A DNA stretch of 8,027 nt from Acidobacteriaceae bacterium (lineage in GTDB: Bacteria > Acidobacteriota > Terriglobia > Bryobacterales > Bryobacteraceae). Position numbers and translations under genes: made by a program. This document shows positions 1-5,596 of the stretch, one piece after another. Location of the stretch: positions 1-8,027 of the forward strand of contig JAFARV010000806.1 in the NCBI GenBank assembly GCA_019245255.1. Reading direction: 5' to 3'. The notes beneath the pieces were generated by a model that ran no database searches, was not told the origin of the DNA, and worked only from the letters and a program-made list of their open reading frames with translations. Position 1 is the stretch's first letter, and each line of letters opens with the position of its first letter.

Positions 1-414
1 GTAGGCGGCGGACCAAGCTATCTTTCGAGTATGCACTGGCCCGACTCAAGCCTGAATCCGGGCATCTATGCTATCGAGCCCAATTACAATGAGCAGCTCA
101 CGGTCGGCACCTTGGGACGTAATACGGGCCGCGGTCCGGCGTTTTACCAATGGGACCTGTCCGGAATGAAAAACTTCGCATTAACAGAGCGAGTGAAGCT
201 TCAGTTCCGCGCGGATCTTTTCAACCTCCTGAACCATCCGAATTTCGCCAACCCGGATACCGGGATCTGTCTCGCCGTGACGCCTGCGACTGCAACTACA
301 ACAGCAAGCTGCACGCCGAACCCGAACTTCGGCCGCAGCGCTTCAACGATCGGCACTCTGGTTGGAACCGGCACGTCGCGTCAGGCACAACTGGCTCTGA
401 AACTGATCTTCTAG
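1..414 (+). CDS. TonB-dependent receptor (Oar-like), C-terminal fragment
   Basis: This is the 3' end of a longer gene. The frame is open from base 1 through the first ATG at 31, so the true start lies outside the window. The product is probably an outer-membrane beta-barrel of the acidobacterial TonB-dependent receptor group (carboxypeptidase-regulatory-like plug plus Oar-type barrel), of unknown substrate. Counting from the ATG at 31, the visible signs are 'GTLGRNTGRGPAFYQWDLS' (26-44), the alternating strand 'ERVKLQFRADLFNLLNHPNF' (53-72), and a final strand ending in Phe ('QLALKLIF'), as expected for barrel insertion by the BAM complex. A Thr/Ala-rich loop between the last strands carries two cysteines (80 and 94) that could form a disulfide on the cell surface. 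Family assignment rests on motif memory. The substrate cannot be read from this fragment. Confidence 0.75.
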   Translation, partial: VGGGPSYLSSMHWPDSSLNPGIYAIEPNYNEQLTVGTLGRNTGRGPAFYQWDLSGMKNFALTERVKLQFRADLFNLLNHPNFANPDTGICLAVTPATATTTASCTPNPNFGRSASTIGTLVGTGTSRQAQLALKLIF

Positions 415-534
415 CAAAGTTCGCAAGCGATCGCAGGTAGCCGTCAAAGCGCCGAAGCGACACCCGGGCGCTGATTCAGAGATTCGGTGCGTGCGCTGCA
501 GCGAGTTCCTGCGCGTCAAGTCAAGGCGGCATCC

Positions 535-540
535 GATAAT
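535..540 (+). promoter_or_regulatory. Possible -10 element upstream of ruvA
   Basis: The hexamer GATAAT matches the sigma-70 -10 consensus at five of six positions and lies 15 bases before the ruvA start. No good -35 element is visible 16 to 18 bases upstream, so the promoter would be weak, dependent on an activator, or spurious. If real, the ruvA leader would be only about ten bases long. This is inference from a single short match. Confidence 0.25.
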
Positions 541-555
541 GGTTGATCCGAGAGT

Positions 556-1164
556 ATGATCGCTCATCTCAGGGGCACCATTTTCGAAAAGCATCCCAAT
601 CAAGTTGTGATTGAAGCCTCGGGAGTTGGCTACGACGTTCAGATCCCGATCTCGACTTACACATCGCTCGGAGATATCGGCACCTCTGTGTCGCTGCGCA
701 TTCATACGCATGTGCGCGAGGATGCTCTGCTGCTGTACGGATTTGCGAGCGCGGAGGAAAAGGCTCTATTCGAGCGCCTGATATCGGTGAGCGGCATCGG
801 ACCAAAGCTCGCGATTACGGTGCTTTCGGGGCTAGCGACGCGCGATTTGATTGAGTCCATTCATACGGGTGACGTTCTGCGACTGACACGCATACCGGGA
901 GTGGGGAAGAAGACGGCGGAACGGATCGTGCTCGAACTGAAGGACAAGGTTGCAGCAGTTATGGACGGCGGCGGCAAAACCGACACGCGAGCCGAGCCGT
1001 CCGGCCCTGTTCTGAACAGTCTGGACCGGGATGTTGTTTCTGCGCTGCAGAATCTCGGTTGTGCACGCCCCGCCGCGGAGGAAGCGGTCCGGAAGGCAAG
1101 GCTGAAAGGAACCGAAGAAAACTTCGAGCCGTTATTCCGGGCGGCGATGGCGCTGATTCGCTAA
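556..1164 (+). CDS. ruvA: Holliday junction branch migration protein RuvA
   Basis: RuvA binds four-way DNA junctions as a tetramer and loads the RuvB motor, driving branch migration in recombinational repair in the cytoplasm. At 202 residues it has the usual family length. The N-terminal OB-fold domain (about 1-62) opens with 'MIAHLRGTIFEK' and contains 'GVGYDVQIP'. The junction-binding middle domain has two helix-hairpin-helix motifs, 'VSGIGPKLA' (78-86) and 'IPGVGKKTA' (113-121), followed by 'ERIVLELKDK'. After a flexible Gly/Pro/Ser linker (about 135-155), the C-terminal three-helix domain (about 156-202) that contacts RuvB includes 'VSALQNLGCARPAAEEAV'. The ATG is preceded by a weak GAGAG purine run immediately adjacent to it, so initiation may be modest. 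ruvB follows after 12 bases, which indicates co-transcription. ruvC is not seen upstream; a receptor gene occupies that position. Confidence 0.97.
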   Translation: MIAHLRGTIFEKHPNQVVIEASGVGYDVQIPISTYTSLGDIGTSVSLRIHTHVREDALLLYGFASAEEKALFERLISVSGIGPKLAITVLSGLATRDLIESIHTGDVLRLTRIPGVGKKTAERIVLELKDKVAAVMDGGGKTDTRAEPSGPVLNSLDRDVVSALQNLGCARPAAEEAVRKARLKGTEENFEPLFRAAMALIR

Positions 1165-1169
1165 GGTGA
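1163..1169 (+). promoter_or_regulatory. Ribosome binding site of ruvB
   Basis: The purine-rich run AAGGTGA overlaps the ruvA stop codon and sits seven bases before the ATG at 1177. It supports that start over the internal in-frame ATG at 1195, and it links ruvB translation to termination of ruvA. Confidence 0.55.
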
Positions 1170-1176
1170 AAGCTTA

Positions 1177-2208
1177 ATGAGCGAAAGCGGCATCATGTCG
1201 GCGGGCGCGAATGCCGAGGAACGGCAGATCGAAGCTGCGCTGCGGCCAACGACTCTCGAAGACTTCGCGGGGCAGCCACACGTGCGCGAACAACTGGCGA
1301 TTGCGATAGAGGCGGCAAAGCGCCGGAGCGAAGCCATGGATCATGTTCTGCTTTGCGGGCCGCCGGGGTTGGGGAAGACGACGCTGGCGGGGATTGTGGC
1401 GCAGGAACTCGGGGTTGCACTCGACCAAACGGCCGGACCGGTGTTGCAGAAAAAACTGGATCTCACGGGCATTCTCAGCAACATCAGGCAGCGGCAGGTT
1501 TTCTTCATTGACGAAATTCATCGCCTGTTGCCCGACATCGAAGAGATTCTGTATTCGGCGCTCGAGGACTTCCGGCTGGATATTCTGATTGGCACGGGTC
1601 CGGGAGCGAGAACGCACTCGCTGCCGTTACCTCGCTTCACGGCGGTTGGGGCAACCACTCGGCAAGGGTTGTTGAGCGCGCCGCTGCGGGGACGCTTCGG
1701 CATTGTACTGCGGCTGGACCCATACGACGAGCCGACACTGGCGGGCATTGTGGAACGTTCGGCGAGGCTGCTGCATGTCGAGATCACGCACGACGCGGCG
1801 CGGGAAATTGCGCGGCGGGGACGGGGCACGCCACGAATTGCGAACCGTCTATTGAGACGCGTTCGCGATTACGCACAGGTTCGGGCCGAGGGACACATCG
1901 ATCATGCGGTAGCGCAGGCTGCGCTGGATCTGCTGAAGGTGGATCAGTACGGACTCGACGAGGTGGATCAGAAGATAATGCTCACGATCGCAGAGAAGTA
2001 CGGCGGCGGTCCAGTTGGTTTAAGCACAATCGCAGCATCGATCGACGAGCAGCCGGATACGATCGAGGAAGTTTACGAGCCGTACCTGATGCAGCTCGGG
2101 TTTCTGGACCGGACACCGCGCGGCAGGGTGGCGACGGAGCGTGCCTTCGAGTATTTCGGAGTGTCGAGGCGCCTGAGATTCGCGGGCGGTCAAAACCCGC
2201 TGTTCTGA
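1177..2208 (+). CDS. ruvB: Holliday junction branch migration helicase RuvB
   Basis: RuvB is the hexameric AAA+ ATPase that pumps DNA through the RuvA-bound Holliday junction. The 343-residue product is of normal length. The start of the AAA+ domain is marked by 'LRPTTLEDFAGQ' (22-33). Walker A is 'GPPGLGKTT' (61-69), Walker B is 'FFIDEIHR' (109-116), sensor 1 is 'GATT' (158-161), the arginine-finger segment is 'LRGRFG' (170-175), and sensor 2 is 'GTPRIANRLLRRVRD' (217-231). The RuvA-contacting beta-hairpin falls around 135-155. The C-terminal winged helix follows (about 255-335), with 'GGGPVGLSTIA' and 'GFLDRTPRGRVAT'. The arginine-finger segment has Gly where many RuvB proteins have Asp ('LRDRFG'), a position that I believe varies. 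The gene probably forms an operon with ruvA. Its stop is 10 bases from the stop of the opposing RraA-family gene. Confidence 0.98.
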   Translation: MSESGIMSAGANAEERQIEAALRPTTLEDFAGQPHVREQLAIAIEAAKRRSEAMDHVLLCGPPGLGKTTLAGIVAQELGVALDQTAGPVLQKKLDLTGILSNIRQRQVFFIDEIHRLLPDIEEILYSALEDFRLDILIGTGPGARTHSLPLPRFTAVGATTRQGLLSAPLRGRFGIVLRLDPYDEPTLAGIVERSARLLHVEITHDAAREIARRGRGTPRIANRLLRRVRDYAQVRAEGHIDHAVAQAALDLLKVDQYGLDEVDQKIMLTIAEKYGGGPVGLSTIAASIDEQPDTIEEVYEPYLMQLGFLDRTPRGRVATERAFEYFGVSRRLRFAGGQNPLF

Positions 2209-2218
2209 AACAAGAAAA

Positions 2219-2953
2219 TCACAGACGGCCGAACTTTGCGACCGCTTCGCGGATGGACTTGTATTTCTCAATAAAAGGAAACATGCTGTGCTCGGTGAAG
2301 TCGAGTTGTTGCGCCTTGGCCAGAACTTCGGCTGCTTTCTCCCGGGGCACGACGGCGACACCATCCATGTCGGCGACGATAATATCTGCCGGACGCACTT
2401 CAACGCCCGCGCAGTTGACTGCGACGTTGCGGCCTGCAAAACGATAGTGATTGACGGTGGTGGAGGGCACGATGCCGCGGCTGAAGACCGGGAACTGCAG
2501 TTTCGAAATCTGGGGCGTGTCACGGACGCCGCCGTCCACAATGGCGCCGGCAAGGCCGCGGTATTTCATGGCCGTGCTCATCAGGCCACCGATGCCTGCG
2601 TAGTTGAGGCCGTCTTCGACCACCATCACATACACGGAACCGGGCGCCGCCTCGTCGATTGTGTCGAGCATACCTTGGAGTGCCTTTGTGCCATCGTGAT
2701 GCTCTTCTTTCTTGAGTAGAACGGTGACGGCAGGTCCAGCGAACTTAGCCGCCGCCAGCGGCCGCATGTCGTGAAACATGTACGCCTTCGTTCCATAGAG
2801 TTGTTCCATGGCATCTGCCACAGATGCGGCTTCGACGTGTGCGAAGCCGTCAATCAATAACTGCTGATCGGCCTGCGCCCGCACATCGCGGGATGAGAGC
2901 ACCCCGAAAACACACACCAAAACTCCCGCGCCCGTGAGGATCTGCTTTTTCAT
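2219..2953 (-). CDS. RraA-family protein with signal peptide (aldolase-like fold)
   Basis: The 244-residue protein belongs to the RraA / HMG-CHA aldolase / 'demethylmenaquinone methyltransferase-like' family. Members include class II pyruvate aldolases and the RNase E inhibitor RraA, and many annotated as methyltransferases are not. The family core is recognisable: 'GGLMSTAMKYRGLAGAIVDG' (122-141), 'GGVRD' (141-145) with the substrate- and metal-binding Arg144-Asp145 pair, and 'ADMDGVAVVP' (194-203). The first Asp of the aldolase D-x20-R-D pattern is Gly123 here, so aldolase activity is uncertain. The N-terminus has a clear Sec-type signal: Lys2-Lys3, a hydrophobic stretch from about 5 to 20, and a probable cut after 'DVRA' (23-26). 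Cys14 does not sit in a proper lipobox. No good Shine-Dalgarno sequence precedes the ATG. It is the last gene of the minus-strand block, 57 bases after the MBL-fold gene. Family is secure; the reaction is not known. Confidence 0.85.
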   Translation of the reverse strand: MKKQILTGAGVLVCVFGVLSSRDVRAQADQQLLIDGFAHVEAASVADAMEQLYGTKAYMFHDMRPLAAAKFAGPAVTVLLKKEEHHDGTKALQGMLDTIDEAAPGSVYVMVVEDGLNYAGIGGLMSTAMKYRGLAGAIVDGGVRDTPQISKLQFPVFSRGIVPSTTVNHYRFAGRNVAVNCAGVEVRPADIIVADMDGVAVVPREKAAEVLAKAQQLDFTEHSMFPFIEKYKSIREAVAKFGRL

Positions 2954-3010
2954 CTGGAGATGAATTTATCAGAGCCCGGGTGTGTCACCGAAACTGGCGG
3001 CGTTCGGATC

Positions 3011-3703
3011 TTACCAGTTCACCGGCTGGGCTTGCTTCAGGGTCCAGACCTCTATGCCGTCCGTCTGAATCCTCTCCGAGAGTTGTTCCGGGCGGCCTGT
3101 GAGAAGCGGAAACGTGCCGTAGTGCATCGGGATGACGCGTTTCACCTTGAGAAGGCGCGCCGCATGTGCTGCTTCGCGCGGACCCATCGTATAGTGATCG
3201 CCAATTGGAAGAAACGCGAGTTCCGGCTTGTACAGTTCTGCGATGAGAGCCATGTCTCCGAACAAAGCCGTGTCACCGGCGAAGTAGCAGACGCGTCCAT
3301 CTTTTCCGGAGATCACGTAACCCGCGGCTTCACCGCCATAGATGAGATTTTTGCCCTCCTGAATAGCGCCGCTATGCAGCGCGTGCGTCATGGTCAGCTT
3401 CGCGAATCCGATGTCGACGGTGCCGCCTTTGTTCATCGCGATCGTATTTTCGACGCCTTTACTGCTGAGGTAAGTGGCAACCTCGAAGATGCCAACGACC
3501 TTGGGACGAAACTTCTTTGCAAGAGGGACAACATCCGAAATGTGGTCGGAGTGCCCGTGCGAGATCGCGATAGCGTCGGTCTTCTTGATGTCGTAGCCTT
3601 TGGGATAAGCAGGATTGCCTTCGATCCATGGATCCATAACCAGCACTTCGCCGGACTCGAATTGCAGCTCAAACGTGGCATGCCCTAACCAGGTGATTTT
3701 CAT
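3011..3703 (-). CDS. Metallo-beta-lactamase-fold metal-dependent hydrolase (UPF0173 type)
   Basis: The 230-residue protein is a compact MBL-fold hydrolase of the UPF0173 / UlaG-like group, which probably binds two metal ions and has no agreed substrate. Family features are the N-terminal 'MKITWLGHATFEL' (1-13), 'DPWIEGNP' (24-31), and the metal motif 'HGHSDH' (49-54, His49, His51, Asp53, His54). Further candidate ligands are His107 or His110, Asp144 in 'FAGDT', His170 in 'GDHYTMGP', and His194 in 'IPMHYGTFP'. No signal peptide is seen, so it should be cytoplasmic. The ATG overlaps the TGA of the upstream nagZ-type gene in an ATGA arrangement (3700-3703), pointing to translational coupling. 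A GGGA six bases before the ATG may serve as ribosome binding site. The relatives act on diverse esters, lactones and phosphodiesters. Linkage to a muropeptide glycosidase hints at a sugar-derived substrate, but that is only inference. Confidence 0.93.
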   Translation of the reverse strand: MKITWLGHATFELQFESGEVLVMDPWIEGNPAYPKGYDIKKTDAIAISHGHSDHISDVVPLAKKFRPKVVGIFEVATYLSSKGVENTIAMNKGGTVDIGFAKLTMTHALHSGAIQEGKNLIYGGEAAGYVISGKDGRVCYFAGDTALFGDMALIAELYKPELAFLPIGDHYTMGPREAAHAARLLKVKRVIPMHYGTFPLLTGRPEQLSERIQTDGIEVWTLKQAQPVNW

Positions 3704-5496
3704 TGCGTCCCGTTAGATGCCACGCTGGCGTGCGCCGCTACATCGAGGCCGTCACCGAGTTTGGCGATGCCCGGAATCGAGATGGGCAACCTGCCTGAAA
3801 TGGGGATATCGCCCAGGATGGCTTTTGCCGCTGCAATTTCGGAAGAAGTGGCGGGACTAAATGTGGCAAGATACGACGACACGCCTGGGAAGTCGCCGAG
3901 CAAATAAGGATTTCCTAAGGAGATAAGCGCAACGGGCTGGGGGGCATGCACGAGGGCGTTCATGAGATTGTTCAGACCACCTTCGAGAGCGACGCTTCCC
4001 CGGCCTGCGGAGACTGCGATGAAGGCAGCGATGTAAGTCTGCTTGCATGACGCGCCTACGTCGGCGGCTATGGCGGTGAGCACACCGCTGGGAGTCATTG
4101 GATTTGTGAGATAGGTACGGATGCCGGCAAGCCGCCGCTCAAGTTCGCCCGCCAGCTCTGCCCCTCTCTGCGGAAACTCGCTTTCAGTCAAAACGACGAG
4201 ACACGAACCGGCGGCCGCGGGCGCGGGGAAGAGATGCTTCTCGTCTTTGACCAGAGTCAATGCCCGCTCGGCAATGTGTTCCGCCAAGGTGTCGAGGTCG
4301 CTGCGATCGAGCTTGTCGGTGAGGTCGTCGAGCGTGACGGTACGGGCTTTAAAGAGGCCGGCGCGTTGCTTGGCAGCGAGCACCCGCGCCGCGCTCTGAT
4401 CGATTCTTTGGCGCGACAGACGTCCGGAGCGCACGGCAGCTTGGATGGCCTTGATGCATTGCTCCGGGTTCACGGGCATCAGCAGCACATCGGCGCCAGC
4501 CTCGAGCGCACGGACAGCAGCTTCCCCTTCGGGGAACAGCGACGCGACCGCCTGCATTTCGAGAGCATCGGTGACGATCAGCCCTTTAAATCCGAGTTCA
4601 TCGCGCAGAAGCCCGGTGAGGATGTTGTGCGAGAGCGTGGCGGGAATCGGCTCCGGCTCAAAGGCAGGCAGGGCGATGTGTGCCGTCATGATGCTGTCGG
4701 CGCCGTGTTCTATGGCAGCGCGGAAGGGTACGAGTTCGACCGATTCGATGCGTTCCTTTGGCTGATCGAGGCGGGCGAGTTGAAGGTGCGAATCTTCAGC
4801 CGTGTCGCCATGACCGGGGAAGTGCTTTGCCGAAACGAGAACGTATTTGTGCGGATCGGAGTGGGCGCCGTCTATGAATGCTCCGACTTCGGATGCAACC
4901 GCCTGCGGGTCCTCGCCGAAAGAGCGGACGTTGATGATGGGATTTGCCGGGTTATTATTGACATCCGCATCGGGAGCAAAGATCCAATTGACTCCGAGGG
5001 CGCGCGCTTCTCGCGCAGTGGCGGCACCGAGTTCGCGCGTGGCATTGAGATCGCGGGCGGCTCCGAAAGCCATCAAATACGGGAATCGTGCAGTTTCGGC
5101 AACGCGCATTGAGGCGCCCCGCTCGAAATCGGAGGCAACGAAGAGAGGCGTTTTTGCCACGCGCTGCATGTGGTTAATGAAGGCGGCCATCTCGAAGGGT
5201 TGCGCGGGGATTACGTTGCCATTACGGATGCGGCCGGCGACGATGAAGCCGCCGACACGGTCTTCGCGAATCCATTTCACAAAGAGTTTGTATTCTGCGC
5301 TGTCACTCGGTGGATAGTCGCCGTAGCCGCGAACGACGATGAGCTGGGCAATCCGGTCACGGAGCGAAAGAGATCGAAGCAGCGGTGAGGAGACTTTTGA
5401 CGGTGTACCGGGCGAAACGGAGCGCCGTCCGGAGGAAATGGCGGCACCGGCAACGACCGTTGCTGAGACCGCCAGCAGAGCAAGGAAACGCTTCAC
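3700..5496 (-). CDS. nagZ: Exported family-3 beta-N-acetylglucosaminidase, NagZ type
   Basis: This glycoside hydrolase family 3 enzyme should remove beta-linked GlcNAc from peptidoglycan fragments. I chose the GTG at 5496 (598 residues) because it puts a signal peptide at the N-terminus: 'KRFLALLAVSATVVAGAA' followed by a polar segment. The frame stays open to an ATG at 5712, but that start would overlap the upstream gene by 116 bases and add a 72-residue, Arg-rich leader. A TTG at 5505 is a close alternative. In 598-residue numbering the TIM barrel spans about 38-385, with 'SDFERG' (122-127), the NagZ motif 'KHFPGHGDTAEDSH' (224-237) containing the Asp235-His237 acid/base dyad, and the nucleophile Asp310 in 'TDALEM'. 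An alpha/beta C-terminal domain (about 410-575) follows, as in secreted two-domain Bacillus NagZ and unlike cytoplasmic E. coli NagZ (about 340 residues). The TGA overlaps the next gene's ATG. Confidence 0.9.
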   Translation of the reverse strand: MKRFLALLAVSATVVAGAAISSGRRSVSPGTPSKVSSPLLRSLSLRDRIAQLIVVRGYGDYPPSDSAEYKLFVKWIREDRVGGFIVAGRIRNGNVIPAQPFEMAAFINHMQRVAKTPLFVASDFERGASMRVAETARFPYLMAFGAARDLNATRELGAATAREARALGVNWIFAPDADVNNNPANPIINVRSFGEDPQAVASEVGAFIDGAHSDPHKYVLVSAKHFPGHGDTAEDSHLQLARLDQPKERIESVELVPFRAAIEHGADSIMTAHIALPAFEPEPIPATLSHNILTGLLRDELGFKGLIVTDALEMQAVASLFPEGEAAVRALEAGADVLLMPVNPEQCIKAIQAAVRSGRLSRQRIDQSAARVLAAKQRAGLFKARTVTLDDLTDKLDRSDLDTLAEHIAERALTLVKDEKHLFPAPAAAGSCLVVLTESEFPQRGAELAGELERRLAGIRTYLTNPMTPSGVLTAIAADVGASCKQTYIAAFIAVSAGRGSVALEGGLNNLMNALVHAPQPVALISLGNPYLLGDFPGVSSYLATFSPATSSEIAAAKAILGDIPISGRLPISIPGIAKLGDGLDVAAHASVASNGTQ

Positions 5497-5596
5497 TGTC
5501 CTCAATGGTAGCGATCTGCGGTTTCCGCGACGGCGCCGGTCGCTTGAGCGGCGCGGGACCGGGATTTCAACAAGGACGTGAGCGGTGGAGAGCCCG

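Noticed and set aside
448..472. Inverted repeat AGCGCC / GGCGCT after the receptor gene, considered as a terminator
   Set aside because: The stem is only 6 bp with a 13-base loop and has no T-tract after it, so an intrinsic terminator is not supported.
1174..1617. Minus-strand open frame over the start of ruvB
   Set aside because: It is antisense to the RuvB Walker A and B region and shows no independent domain or ribosome binding site.
3623..3634. Perfect 12-base palindrome GATCCATGGATC
   Set aside because: It falls inside the codons for the conserved 'MDPWIE' segment of the MBL-fold hydrolase, so protein constraint explains it without an operator or recombination site.
2960..3688. Plus-strand open frame (242 codons) opposite the MBL-fold hydrolase
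   Set aside because: The opposite strand encodes the intact HGHSDH metal motif and the rest of the UPF0173 pattern, so this is a shadow frame.
4234..5112. Long plus-strand open frame (292 codons) opposite the NagZ-type gene
   Set aside because: The minus-strand frame carries clear family-3 motifs and catalytic residues. The plus-strand translation shows no recognisable domain and is the expected shadow in GC-rich coding DNA.
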